Notes under the pieces: model-generated
The model's input: only the letters and a program-made list of their open reading frames with translations
Told to the model about the DNA's origin: nothing
Database searches by the model: none
Assembly (NCBI GenBank): GCA_947494805.1
Contig: CANLWK010000003.1
Location: 186,001 to 250,000, forward strand
Direction: 5' to 3'
Source: an uncultured Croceitalea sp.
GTDB taxonomy: Bacteria > Bacteroidota > Bacteroidia > Flavobacteriales > Flavobacteriaceae
DNA: 64,000 nucleotides
Shown here: piece by piece, positions 35,267 through 44,177 of the stretch
Layout: each line of letters opens with the position of its first letter
How positions within the stretch are numbered: the first letter of the stretch is position 1
Made by a program: the position numbers and the translations under genes

Positions 35267-35301
35267 CAAAGCTAAAAAATTATAGTTTCGCACACCGCAA
35301 A
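35267..35301 (-). promoter_or_regulatory. Promoter of pckA (TTTG-N23-TAGCTTTG)
   Basis: On the minus strand a TTTG (35298-35301) is followed after 23 bp by TAGCTTTG (35267-35274), fitting the flavobacterial TTG-N17-23-TANNTTTG consensus. The pckA ATG lies 25 bp further on. Confidence 0.65.
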
Positions 35302-35317
35302 TTATAGGTTTAAAGTA

Positions 35318-35701
35318 TTATTTTTTGGTTAAGACGGAATACAGCAATACCCCCCAACCCGCAATCAACAATGTACCACCAATAGGGGTTACAAATCCAA
35401 TTTTTTTAAAATCAAAAGCAGTGAGGGCATTAGTGGCCAAAAAGTAGATGGAACCTGAGAACAAAATCAGTCCGACCAATACCAAATAAAAAACCGTATT
35501 CTTTGTACCATTGCTCAAATTCGGAAGCATGCTCAATAACATCAAAAAAAGTGCATGGTACATTTGATACTTGACCCCGGTTTCAAAGGTGTTGATTTCT
35601 TCAGGCCCAATAACTTTCTTTAGGCCATGTGCACCAAAGGCACCGAGCACAACTGCCAATAATCCAAAAGCTAATCCTGTTGCTAAAATTGTTTTGTTCA
35701 T
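35318..35701 (-). CDS. DUF423 membrane protein (YgdD family)
   Basis: The 127-residue protein has four predicted helices and begins with ATGLAFGLLAVVLGAFGAHGLK (residues 7-28), the standard DUF423 start, then GVKYQMYHALFLM near 46. Function is not known. It is transcribed from its own unit upstream of pckA with 75 bp between them, on the same strand. Confidence 0.9.
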   Translation of the reverse strand: MNKTILATGLAFGLLAVVLGAFGAHGLKKVIGPEEINTFETGVKYQMYHALFLMLLSMLPNLSNGTKNTVFYLVLVGLILFSGSIYFLATNALTAFDFKKIGFVTPIGGTLLIAGWGVLLYSVLTKK

Positions 35702-35780
35702 AACTCAAATGACTAGATTCTTTAAAAATATAACAATTTGGTACTTTCGTAAACGTTATTCACAAAGGTAACTCAATCTT

Positions 35781-37154
35781 ATGTCGCGAAAAATTCTAAT
35801 GCTAGGTGCAGGTAAATCAACCTCTTATCTTATCGACTATTTCTTAGAAAAGTCCACTAGTGAAAACCTACGGTTGACCATTGGGGACCTACATCCTGAG
35901 AACATTGCAAAAGCGGTAAGCGGCCATCCAAACTGTTCCGTGGTATCCTTGGATATTTTTAAAGATGACCAGCGCAAAACTGCAATCAAAGACGCTGATA
36001 TTGTGGTCTCTATGCTACCTGCCCGTTTTCACAGCAAAGTGGCCGAAGATTGTATTGCTTATGAAAAACACTTGGTCACCGCTTCATACATCGGCGATGA
36101 CATTCGTAAGCTTGATGCTGAGGCCAAAGCTAAAGGCTTGGTATTTATGAACGAAATTGGACTCGACCCGGGTATAGATCATATGAGCGCCATGGAAGTG
36201 ATTGACCGTATTCGAGACAGGGGCGGCAAAATGCTGCTATTTGAATCTTTTACGGGTGGATTGGTAGCCCCTGAAAGTGATGATAACCTCTGGAATTACA
36301 AATTCACCTGGAACCCAAGAAACGTTGTTGTCGCCGGTCAGGGAGGAGCTGCAAAATTTATTCAAGAGGGCAGCTACAAGTACATTCCCTATCACAAATT
36401 GTTCAGACGTACCGAGTTTTTAGAAATTGAAGGTTACGGACAGTTTGAGGCGTATGCCAATCGAGATTCACTTTGGTATCGTGAAGCTTATGGTCTTGAA
36501 GACGTGCTCACACTATATAGAGGAACCATGCGTCGTATCGGCTTTTCTAAAGCTTGGAACATGTTTGTACAATTGGGTATGACCGATGACACCTATACCA
36601 TTGAAAACTCAGCGGGAATGTCATACCGCGAGTTCATCAACCTTTTTCTTCCGTATTCACCAACAGATTCCGTCGAACTAAAATTACGCCACTATCTAAA
36701 AATTGACCAAGATGATATTATGTGGGGAAAGTTATTGGAGCTCAATATTTTTGATGCCGACAAAACAATCCGTATCCAAAAGGCAACGCCGGCGCAGGCC
36801 CTTCAAGAAATATTGCAGGCCAGTTGGACGCTGAAATCCGATGAAAAAGATATGGTGGTCATGTACCACAAATTTGGTTATGAACTGGATGGGGTCAAAA
36901 AACAAGTGGATGCCAATATGGTCGTTCTGGGCGAAACCGCAACACATACAGCAATGGCAAAAACTGTTGGGCTACCCGTGGCCATTGCCACACTACAAAT
37001 ACTGAACAAGAAGATTACAACGCCCGGGGTTCAGATTCCGATTTCAAAAGAAGTATATGCACCAATATTGGAAGAGCTAAAATCTTATGGTATTGCCTTC
37101 AATGAATTTCAAGTGCCCTATTTAGGTTATAATCCCGATTCCATTGCAAGTTAA
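35781..37154 (+). CDS. Saccharopine dehydrogenase family oxidoreductase
   Basis: The 457-residue protein begins with the Rossmann motif MLGAGKSTSYLIDYFL and continues with VVSMLPARFHSKVAEDCI and NEIGLDPGIDHM (about 130-141), the signature of saccharopine dehydrogenases (Sacchrp_dh_NADP plus C-terminal domain). It probably acts in lysine degradation or synthesis through saccharopine. The next gene, an Lrp/AsnC regulator, is 48 bp downstream on the same strand, in keeping with amino-acid control. No partner lysine-ketoglutarate reductase gene is in the window. Confidence 0.9.
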   Translation: MSRKILMLGAGKSTSYLIDYFLEKSTSENLRLTIGDLHPENIAKAVSGHPNCSVVSLDIFKDDQRKTAIKDADIVVSMLPARFHSKVAEDCIAYEKHLVTASYIGDDIRKLDAEAKAKGLVFMNEIGLDPGIDHMSAMEVIDRIRDRGGKMLLFESFTGGLVAPESDDNLWNYKFTWNPRNVVVAGQGGAAKFIQEGSYKYIPYHKLFRRTEFLEIEGYGQFEAYANRDSLWYREAYGLEDVLTLYRGTMRRIGFSKAWNMFVQLGMTDDTYTIENSAGMSYREFINLFLPYSPTDSVELKLRHYLKIDQDDIMWGKLLELNIFDADKTIRIQKATPAQALQEILQASWTLKSDEKDMVVMYHKFGYELDGVKKQVDANMVVLGETATHTAMAKTVGLPVAIATLQILNKKITTPGVQIPISKEVYAPILEELKSYGIAFNEFQVPYLGYNPDSIAS

Positions 37155-37172
37155 AGATCAAAAGCATTTCTA

Positions 37173-37180
37173 TATCTTTG
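37173..37180 (+). promoter_or_regulatory. Probable -7 promoter element of the Lrp-LpxR operon
   Basis: TATCTTTG, an exact TANNTTTG match, lies 22 bp before the ATG at 37203. A TTG stands 26 bp upstream, a little outside the usual spacing. Confidence 0.45.
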
Positions 37181-37202
37181 AATGTAAATAGTTAAGGATA
37201 TT

Positions 37203-37673
37203 ATGAAATCTTCTAACAGTCTGGTCAAAATCGATGGTATCGACAAAAAAATTTTGAGGTATTTAATGGAAGACGCCCGTCGACCAATTCTTGAAATTGC
37301 CCGAAACATTGGTATTTCTGGTGCAGCAATTCACCAGCGTCTCAGAAAGCTGGAAGCTTCAGGACTTCTTGCAGGGTCTAAGTTCGTTATCAATCCTAAA
37401 GTATTGGGGTATACCACCATGGCCTATATTGGTATTTTTTTAGACAAGGCCATGTCAAACCCTAGGGCCGTAGCCGCACTCGAAAAAATTCCCGAAGTAT
37501 TGGAATGTCATTATACCACCGGCAACTGGTCCATATTGATCAAAGTATTGTGCCAAGACAATGAACACCTTATGCAGGTATTGAATAAAAAAATTCAACA
37601 AATAGAGGGGGTATCCCGAACCGAAACCTTTATTTCTTTGAATCAACAAATAGACAGGCAGATTTCCATTTAA
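37203..37673 (+). CDS. Lrp/AsnC-family transcriptional regulator
   Basis: The 156-residue regulator has an N-terminal winged HTH (about 12-60, KKILRYLMEDARRPILEIARNIGISGAAIHQRL) and a C-terminal RAM/AsnC ligand domain (about 75-150, with the TTGNWSILIKVLC segment). Such proteins form octamers that respond to amino acids. Its neighbour upstream is saccharopine dehydrogenase, while the lpxR-like gene starts within its stop codon (TAATG), so the regulator and an outer-membrane enzyme are coupled. Confidence 0.93.
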   Translation: MKSSNSLVKIDGIDKKILRYLMEDARRPILEIARNIGISGAAIHQRLRKLEASGLLAGSKFVINPKVLGYTTMAYIGIFLDKAMSNPRAVAALEKIPEVLECHYTTGNWSILIKVLCQDNEHLMQVLNKKIQQIEGVSRTETFISLNQQIDRQISI

Positions 37674-38590
37674 TGAAAGTCAAATTAAGGGTTTTGTTCC
37701 TGTCTATTAGTAGTCTTATCTGCGCCTTTTCATTTGGTCAAGACGTTCTCACAAACCAAATTGAACTTAGTCATGACAACGATTTTATTCTATTGTCAGA
37801 CCGTTATTATTCTTCAGGACTATTTATCAGTTACCGCAAAAAACTTGCGAAAGAACTGTTTGGAAATGACAACGGGCAATTGGATTTTAAGTTAGGACAA
37901 GAGGTCTATACGCCCAAACAAACACAATCTGAAAACTCTGCTGTATTTGACCGCCCTTATGCGGGTTTCTTAGGGTTGCATACACGATATTCTTTTGCAG
38001 CAAAGAACCAATTGTTCGAGACCACATTGCTTTTGGGTCTTGCAGGCATCAACTCGGGAGCAGGTGGGTTTCAACGTTGGTACCACAAAGTCATAGCAAT
38101 TTCAGATTCTCCTTTATGGATTGATGAACTACAGAATAGTTTTCACACCAACATTTATGGCACTTATACCAAAGAATGGGAACTAGCGCCCATACCATTT
38201 GGTGTTCGTGTGGCTTTGAAACCTAGCTTTGCCCTTGGCACTAGGGATGTATTTGTGGCCCAAGAGGCCATAGCCTTTTTTGGCAGGCGCAATGCCATCA
38301 ACACAAGTATTGCCAACCATCGCTTAGGTTCGCAAGAACGGGAAGTCTTTTTTGCCTTGCGAGCAGGGGTGAAGTATGTGCTTCACAACGGACTTATTGA
38401 AGGAAACCTTTTTGGAGACTCGTCACCTGTGCTCAAAACACCTGAAAACATTTTGCTACTTCTAGGCTTTGATTTTTACCATCGGTTCAACAAAAACGAT
38501 TATAAAATCGGAATACGTTTTAATTCACGTGAAACAGGCAATGCCAAAGCACACAAGTATCTACAACTGGCGTATGCCTTAAGCTTTTAA
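37673..38590 (+). CDS. Lipid A deacylase LpxR family protein
   Basis: The 305-residue protein has a signal peptide (to FSFGQ, about residue 23) and the LpxR/DUF2219 outer-membrane barrel: NQIELSHDNDF (about 28-38) followed by DRYYSSGLFISYRKK (about 43-57), where LpxR places its calcium and active-site residues, then FDRPYAGFLGL near 93. LpxR removes the 3'-acyloxyacyl chain from lipid A on the outer face of the outer membrane; here the substrate is inferred from the family. A perfect terminator follows. Confidence 0.87.
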   Translation: MKVKLRVLFLSISSLICAFSFGQDVLTNQIELSHDNDFILLSDRYYSSGLFISYRKKLAKELFGNDNGQLDFKLGQEVYTPKQTQSENSAVFDRPYAGFLGLHTRYSFAAKNQLFETTLLLGLAGINSGAGGFQRWYHKVIAISDSPLWIDELQNSFHTNIYGTYTKEWELAPIPFGVRVALKPSFALGTRDVFVAQEAIAFFGRRNAINTSIANHRLGSQEREVFFALRAGVKYVLHNGLIEGNLFGDSSPVLKTPENILLLLGFDFYHRFNKNDYKIGIRFNSRETGNAKAHKYLQLAYALSF

Positions 38591-38596
38591 AAACAA

Positions 38597-38628
38597 AAAA
38601 GTCCGTTCAACATGTTGAACGGACTTTT
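38597..38628. terminator. Bidirectional terminator after the LpxR gene
   Basis: A 32-bp perfect palindrome (AAAAGTCCGTTCAACA and its complement) between the LpxR gene and the convergent metallopeptidase gene. Its outer arm AAAAGTCCG is shared with the terminator at 4098-4125. Confidence 0.95.
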
Positions 38629-38657
38629 CAAACACTGTTTTTTTTAGCTTCCCATCC

Positions 38658-39356
38658 TTAGTCTCGACTTGCCACCCTCATCGCAAAATATAACAAGGTA
38701 GCCAATGCGCCAATAGCTGCCACCACATAGGTTCTCGCCGCCCATTTTAGGGCATCCTCCGCACCTGCATACTCCTCTTGGCTAACCATATTTTTATTTT
38801 TTAACCAAGCCAAAGCACGATTACTGGCATCGTATTCCACAGGAAGTGTCACAAAACTAAATAAGGTGCCAATTCCATATAGTGCCACACCGATCCAAGC
38901 GATAGTTCCGCCAATAGCTGTTGTACCCATAAGCGCAAGTCCCCCAAAAATAACCCACATAGAAAAACGTGAAGTGATATTCAAAATAGGTACGAGCTTT
39001 GACCGCATCTGAAGCCAGCTATAAGCTTGTGCATGCTGCACGGCATGACCAACTTCATGCGCTGCTACGGCTGCAGCTGAAGCATTACGCTGAGCATAAA
39101 CCCCTTCGCTCAAGTTGACTGTTTTGTTGGCAGGATTATAGTGGTCCGTCAACATTCCAGGGGTAGAAATCACTTTTACATCCCGTATGCCATGGTCGTC
39201 CAACATTTTTTGGGCTATTTCAGCACCACTCATGCCATTGCGCAAATGTACTTTCGAATAATGTTTAAACTTACTTTTTAAGCGGCTACTTACCAACATA
39301 CTGAATAGCCCAAAGACTCCAGCAATAATCAAATACCCTATATCAATACCAAACAT
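38658..39356 (-). CDS. Zinc metallopeptidase (YugP/peptidase M48-like)
   Basis: The 232-residue membrane protein has an N-terminal helix (about 6-23), a zinc site HEVGH (100-104) in AAVAAHEVGHAVQHAQ and three more hydrophobic segments (about 128-165 and 208-227). It fits the YugP-type (DUF2268-like) neutral zinc metallopeptidase family at the inner membrane. The substrate is unknown. It lies alone between the LpxR terminator and the ald gene. Confidence 0.9.
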   Translation of the reverse strand: MFGIDIGYLIIAGVFGLFSMLVSSRLKSKFKHYSKVHLRNGMSGAEIAQKMLDDHGIRDVKVISTPGMLTDHYNPANKTVNLSEGVYAQRNASAAAVAAHEVGHAVQHAQAYSWLQMRSKLVPILNITSRFSMWVIFGGLALMGTTAIGGTIAWIGVALYGIGTLFSFVTLPVEYDASNRALAWLKNKNMVSQEEYAGAEDALKWAARTYVVAAIGALATLLYFAMRVASRD

Positions 39357-39426
39357 AGTTCTTACTTTTAATTTTTATTAAAGATAATCAGATTCCTTTT
39401 TCAAAGAAAACCGCTAAAAGAAAAGC

Positions 39427-39477
39427 AAAAATCCCGTCAAATGCCCCAAATTGGTATTTTGGGACCTGACAGGGTTT
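39427..39477 (-). terminator. Imperfect hairpin terminator of ald
   Basis: Read on the minus strand the arms AACCCTGTCA and TGACGGGATT pair around a CCCAAA/TTTGGG inner stem with an AT loop, followed by T residues, just after the ald stop. The stem is imperfect, with a bulge. Confidence 0.6.
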
Positions 39478-39497
39478 ATATACTGACAAAATGTACG

Positions 39498-40601
39498 TTA
39501 CACCAATACAGGTATATTAAGATTAAAGCTTTCGGCTATTTCTTTGTACACGACAGCACCTTCAACAATATTGAGTCCTTTTTCGAGAGACTTGTCCGTT
39601 CTACAAGCACTCTGCCATCCTTTGTTGGCCAATTTCAATACATAAGGCAGTGTGACATTGGTCAAAGCCACTGTTGAAGTGTACGGCACGGCACCCGGCA
39701 TGTTTGCAACACAATAATGTACCACATCGTCTATAATATATGTTGGGTCTTCGTGCGTTGTTGCTTTTGTGGTCTCTACACAACCTCCTTGATCAACCGC
39801 AACGTCAACAATGACGGCACCAGGATGCATTTCCTTTAACATATCGCGTGTGATTAAATTAGGTGCTTTAGCCCCTTTTAACAACACCCCACCAATAATT
39901 AGGTCATGCGTCTTAATATGTTTTCTAATATTGAACTCGTTTGAAAATTCGGTGACCACATGTGGCGGCATTACGTCGTTTACATAGCGTAACCGTTTCA
40001 TATTAACATCAAGAATCGTAACGTGTGCGCCCAGGCCTGCAGCCATTTTTGCCGCTTGAATGCCAACCGTACCCGCACCTAAGACCAATACCTTACCCGG
40101 TGCAACACCGGGAACACCGCCTAAAAGCACCCCCCTGCCCTTTTTTGGTTTTTCAAGATACTTGGCCCCCTGCTGTATGGCCATACGTCCGGCAACCTCA
40201 GACATTGGGGTCAATAAAGGTAAGGTGCCGTCTTCGTCCTCTACGGTCTCATAAGCTATGCAGATTCCCTTTTGCTTGATCATAGCACGGGTCAGGGATT
40301 CACTTGAAGCAAAATGAAAATAGGTAAAAACAATCTGTCCCTCTTGAACCAAATCGTATTCTTCGGCAATGGGTTCTTTAACCTTTACTATCATTTCACT
40401 CATGGCATATACCTGTCCAATAGTGTCTAAAATTGTAGCTCCCGCCTTTTGATAATCACTGTTAAAAAAGCCACTGCCCTCGCCAGCACCGGACTGCACA
40501 TAAACGGTATGGTCATTTTTTACCAATTCAAAAACACCTGCCGGTGTCATACCGACACGGCTTTCATTGTTCTTAATTTCTTTGGGTACGCCTACAATCA
40601 T
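39498..40601 (-). CDS. ald: Alanine dehydrogenase
   Basis: The 367-residue protein begins with IVGVPKEIKNNESRVGMTP (2-20), the typical start of alanine dehydrogenase, and has a Rossmann motif VLGAGTVGIQAAKMA (about 170-184) and the HYCVANMPGAVP segment (about 286-297). It interconverts pyruvate, ammonia and alanine using NAD in the cytoplasm. It is monocistronic with its own terminator. Confidence 0.95.
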   Translation of the reverse strand: MIVGVPKEIKNNESRVGMTPAGVFELVKNDHTVYVQSGAGEGSGFFNSDYQKAGATILDTIGQVYAMSEMIVKVKEPIAEEYDLVQEGQIVFTYFHFASSESLTRAMIKQKGICIAYETVEDEDGTLPLLTPMSEVAGRMAIQQGAKYLEKPKKGRGVLLGGVPGVAPGKVLVLGAGTVGIQAAKMAAGLGAHVTILDVNMKRLRYVNDVMPPHVVTEFSNEFNIRKHIKTHDLIIGGVLLKGAKAPNLITRDMLKEMHPGAVIVDVAVDQGGCVETTKATTHEDPTYIIDDVVHYCVANMPGAVPYTSTVALTNVTLPYVLKLANKGWQSACRTDKSLEKGLNIVEGAVVYKEIAESFNLNIPVLV

Positions 40602-40716
40602 TTTGTTTGAAGTATTGATTAATGGCCCAAAAATGGTTCAAATAGACGAGCGATGAAAGAAAAAATCGATAAAATGCATGTATTTTATCGTAAAAAGTAA
40701 TTTTTAATAAAATTAA

Positions 40717-40789
40717 CCTCTATTTTTATAGGGTTAGTTACACATATTTAGTTGTTTATTTTATTTGACCCCTATTTTTTTAGGGGTCA
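40717..40789. other. Two adjacent AT-looped hairpins upstream of the semiSWEET stop
   Basis: The second (40766-40789) is a perfect TGACCCCTA / TAGGGGTCA stem with a T6 loop, three bases beyond the semiSWEET stop codon, and probably ends that transcript. The first (about 40717-40739) is an imperfect TAACC(T)CTAT / ATAGGGTTA copy with a similar layout. The pair looks like a duplicated terminator. Confidence 0.55.
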
Positions 40790-40791
40790 TC

Positions 40792-41046
40792 TTATTTATA
40801 TCTTATTTTAGCAATAATTATAGCCAGCGCCAAAACAATGGTCACCCCATTGGCGACAGCGACACTTAAACTCTCAATGGCAATACCATAAAACAACCAG
40901 AGTATGATTCCTACCAAAAACACAAGGTACATGGTCATTGAAATATCTTTGGTCGATTTATACTTCCATGCTTTATAGACTTGCGGAATAAAAGCAGATG
41001 TGGTCAAAGCGGCCGCAATCAAGCCCAAAATTTCGATTGTTGGCAT
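40792..41046 (-). CDS. SemiSWEET sugar transporter
   Basis: The 84-residue protein (ATG at 41046; TTG three codons upstream rejected) has three membrane helices and a PQ-loop PQVYKAWKYKSTKDIS near residue 23-38, the hallmark of semiSWEET transporters, which dimerise to pass sugars down their gradient. The substrate is not predictable. It lies between ald and leuS on the same strand but 102 bp from leuS. Confidence 0.94.
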   Translation of the reverse strand: MPTIEILGLIAAALTTSAFIPQVYKAWKYKSTKDISMTMYLVFLVGIILWLFYGIAIESLSVAVANGVTIVLALAIIIAKIRYK

Positions 41047-41148
41047 AGTATACAAGGTTTACATCCTAGTTTCCAGAAGAAATGGAATCCAGGAAATGTT
41101 CAACAAATATGATTTTCCCTTTCAAGAGAAGATGTTCAAGTTTAGGTG

Positions 41149-44010
41149 CTAGCCTACAATATTCACAATCTTGCCAGGTACGACAATGACCTTTTTTGGT
41201 GTGCGCCCAGCCAATTGTGCCTGTGTTTTTTCATGTGACAATACCGCTGCTTCAATTTCATCTTTACCCATGTCTAGTGGAAACTCTAATTTAAAACGCA
41301 TCTTGCCATTGAAAGAAATAGGATATTCCTTGCTGCTTTCTACCAAGTGCTGCTCTTCAAACTGAGGGAAGGGCTCTTCAGCAATTGAAGTTGTATGGCC
41401 CATCTTCGCCCAAAGTTCTTCAGCAATATGGGGCGCATATGGCGAAACCAAAATGGTCAAGGGCTCTAAAACGGCCTTACTACTACACTTTTGTGCGGTC
41501 AATTCGTTCACACATATCATAAAGGTAGCGACCGAAGTATTAAAACTGAAATTCTCAATATCTTCTTCTACTTTCTTGATGGTTTTATGCAGTGTCTTTA
41601 AAGCATCTTTGGTAGGCACCGTATCGATTCCGTTCATAGAACCATCAATAAAGGGCATATAAAGCTTCCATAGTTTTTTTAAGAATGAATGTACCCCAGT
41701 AATGCCAGCGGTATTCCATGGTTTGGACTGCTCCAAAGGCCCTAAGAACATTTCGTATAAACGTAGCGAATCAGCGCCGTACTCATCGCAAATTGCATCG
41801 GGGTTGACCACATTGTATTTGGACTTGGACATTTTTTCTATTTCGCGACCGACGATGTACTTTCCGTCTTCTAAAATGAATTCCGCATCTTGATAGTCTG
41901 GCTGCCATTTTTTAAAAGCTTCAACGTCCAATTCATCAGAGGCATTGACCAAAGAAACATCCGCATGGATAGGTGTTACCTTTTTATCTCCTATCAATCC
42001 TTTAGAGACAACTGTTCCCGTTTTTTCATCTCGGTATACAAAAGCACTGGTTCCCGTAATCATCCCTTGGTTAATCAATTTTTTGGCAAACTCATCTTTG
42101 GGCACGATTCCGTGATCAAACAAAAACTTCTGCCAAAAACGACTGTACAACAGGTGCCCGGTCGCGTGCTCGCTTCCGCCAATGTACAGATCTACATCTT
42201 CCCAATAGTTAATGGCATCTTCAGAGAAAATAGCTGCACCATTCTTGGGGTCCATGTAGCGGTTAAAGTACTGCGAACTCCCAGCCCAACCTGGCATGGT
42301 GTTTAGCTCTAATGGATAGATTCCGTTGTCAGACCCCTCGACTCCGCTCGGGGTGACAAGGTCATTGGATACCACTTGATTGGCATTGGTATCCCAAGCC
42401 CATATTGTGGCATTGCCCAAGGGTGGTTCCCCTGTTTCCGTAGGCAGGTACTTTTCTACTTCGGGCAGTTCAATCGGCAAGTGTTCTTCTGCAATCATTT
42501 GTGGCATTCCATCAGCATCGTAGTATACTGGAAATGGTTCGCCCCAATACCTTTGACGGCTAAATACTGCATCGCGCAAACGGTAGTTTACCTTACCTTT
42601 TCCTTGGCCCAATTGCTCCAATTCAAAAATGGCACGTTTGACCGCTTTCTTGTACGACAGGCCGTTCAAGAAATCTGAATTGGCAATAATGGTCTTTTCT
42701 TTATCTGCAAAGGCCTCTTCTGAAATATCGACACCCTCGAAAATATTGGGGATATCAATACCAAAATGTGTTGCAAAATCGTAATCACGCTGATCACCGC
42801 AAGGCACTGACATCACCGCGCCGGTACCGTAACCGGCCAATACGTAATCGCCTATCCAAACAGGAACGGGCGCTTTCGTAAAAGGATGTTCGGCGTATGC
42901 CCCTGTAAATGCCCCCGATATTGTTTTTACATCGGCCATACGCTCGCGCTCTGAGCGTTTTGCCGTTGCAGCGATATAGGCATCGACCTCGGCCTTTTGT
43001 TCTGATGTTGTTATTTTCTCGACCAATTCATGTTCGGGTGCCAAGGTCATGAATGAGGCACCAAAAATCGTATCAGGTCGGGTCGTGAATACTTCTATAA
43101 CCTCAGCACTTGAAGCGTCGTTTGTATTAGGGAACACCTTAAAAGTTACCGATGCACCCTCAGAACGACCGATCCAGTTGGTTTGGGAATCCTTCAAGGG
43201 TTGCGGCCAATCGATAGTGTCCAAACCATCTAACAATCGCTGCGCGTACGCAGTGATGCGCATCATCCATTGCGTCATTTTTTTGCGAATCACCGGATGA
43301 CCGCCACGCTCTGAAACACCGTTCACAATTTCATCGTTCGCCAATACGGTACCCAAAGCGGGGCACCAGTTGACCTCAGCATCGGCCAAGTAGGTCAGTC
43401 GGTATTTCAACAATAGTTTTTGTTGCTCAGTCTGAGAGAATTGTTTCCAGTCTTCAGCTGAAAACAATGGGGTATCGTCATCGCATACCGCATTGACCTC
43501 GGTATTGCCGCTAGCTTCAAATTTGGCCACCAAGGTATTTATGTCCTCTGCCTTATCGGCATCTTTATTGTACCACGAATTGAACAATTGAATAAACACC
43601 CACTGTGTCCATTTATAATAGTTTGCATTTGAGGTTCGTACCTCTCGGCTCCAATCAAAAGAAAAGCCCAAGCGATCTAGCTGCTCTCTATATCGGTTGA
43701 TATTGGTTTCGGTGGTTATTGCGGGGTGTTGGCCTGTTTGAATGGCATACTGCTCGGCGGGCAATCCGAAAGAATCGTACCCCATGGGATGCAAAACATT
43801 GAACCCTTTGTGACGCTTATACCGTGCATAAATATCCCCAGCGATATAGCCCAATGGGTGCCCCACATGAAGGCCCGCCCCAGAGGGGTAAGGAAACATG
43901 GATAGGGTGTAATACTTTGGCTTTTCAGAGTTATTATGCGCTTTGAACGTTTGCTTTTTCGCCCAATACGCTTGCCATTTTTTTTCGATTTCCCTAAAAT
44001 CGTAGTTCAT
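41149..44010 (-). CDS. leuS: Leucyl-tRNA synthetase (with in-frame palindromic insert)
   Basis: The 953-residue class I synthetase has the HVGH motif (near 48-51, GAGLHVGHPLGY), a CP1 editing domain (about 240-420, with TTRPDTIFGASF), KMSKS near residue 725 and the C-terminal anticodon-binding domain. It charges tRNA-Leu. Residues 552-560 (VTPSGVEGS) do not fit the normal sequence between SNDL and DNGIYPLELNTMPG: they are encoded by a dispersed flavobacterial repeat inserted in frame. A possible -7 element lies about 100 bp upstream. Confidence 0.96.
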   Translation of the reverse strand: MNYDFREIEKKWQAYWAKKQTFKAHNNSEKPKYYTLSMFPYPSGAGLHVGHPLGYIAGDIYARYKRHKGFNVLHPMGYDSFGLPAEQYAIQTGQHPAITTETNINRYREQLDRLGFSFDWSREVRTSNANYYKWTQWVFIQLFNSWYNKDADKAEDINTLVAKFEASGNTEVNAVCDDDTPLFSAEDWKQFSQTEQQKLLLKYRLTYLADAEVNWCPALGTVLANDEIVNGVSERGGHPVIRKKMTQWMMRITAYAQRLLDGLDTIDWPQPLKDSQTNWIGRSEGASVTFKVFPNTNDASSAEVIEVFTTRPDTIFGASFMTLAPEHELVEKITTSEQKAEVDAYIAATAKRSERERMADVKTISGAFTGAYAEHPFTKAPVPVWIGDYVLAGYGTGAVMSVPCGDQRDYDFATHFGIDIPNIFEGVDISEEAFADKEKTIIANSDFLNGLSYKKAVKRAIFELEQLGQGKGKVNYRLRDAVFSRQRYWGEPFPVYYDADGMPQMIAEEHLPIELPEVEKYLPTETGEPPLGNATIWAWDTNANQVVSNDLVTPSGVEGSDNGIYPLELNTMPGWAGSSQYFNRYMDPKNGAAIFSEDAINYWEDVDLYIGGSEHATGHLLYSRFWQKFLFDHGIVPKDEFAKKLINQGMITGTSAFVYRDEKTGTVVSKGLIGDKKVTPIHADVSLVNASDELDVEAFKKWQPDYQDAEFILEDGKYIVGREIEKMSKSKYNVVNPDAICDEYGADSLRLYEMFLGPLEQSKPWNTAGITGVHSFLKKLWKLYMPFIDGSMNGIDTVPTKDALKTLHKTIKKVEEDIENFSFNTSVATFMICVNELTAQKCSSKAVLEPLTILVSPYAPHIAEELWAKMGHTTSIAEEPFPQFEEQHLVESSKEYPISFNGKMRFKLEFPLDMGKDEIEAAVLSHEKTQAQLAGRTPKKVIVVPGKIVNIVG
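42332..42357. repeat. REP-like palindromic element inside leuS
   Basis: The 26 bp read GACCCCTCGACTCCGCTCGG on the plus strand and then GGTGAC; ACCCC and GGGGT at the ends can pair. The sequence matches, from memory, a dispersed repeat of flavobacterial genomes (GTCACCC..GAGCGGAGTCGA..GGGT). It is placed in frame, without a stop, and adds the nine residues VTPSGVEGS to leuS. Confidence 0.75.
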
Positions 44011-44111
44011 AGAAGCTTGCTTTTTAACACCTAACTTTACTTAAGGCAGTACCAATTGAATTCGTTCTTTAACCTTCTCTGCCCAGACCACGTTGTGGTT
44101 TTTCTAATGCG

Positions 44112-44119
44112 CAAAAATA
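44112..44119 (-). promoter_or_regulatory. Possible -7 element of leuS
   Basis: The minus strand reads TATTTTTG, an exact TANNTTTG match about 102 bp before the leuS ATG, giving a long leader. A 5-bp ACCAC/GTGGT hairpin in it is too weak for a regulatory claim. Confidence 0.35.
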
Positions 44120-44177
44120 GGGGTAATCCCTTTAAAACCGATTTACTTTTCTATTTTTACACTTCGATTTCTAACAT

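Noticed and set aside
44011-44111. T-box leader before leuS
   Set aside because: No conserved T-box sequence or strong terminator hairpin; only a 5-bp stem is visible, and T-boxes are rare in this phylum.
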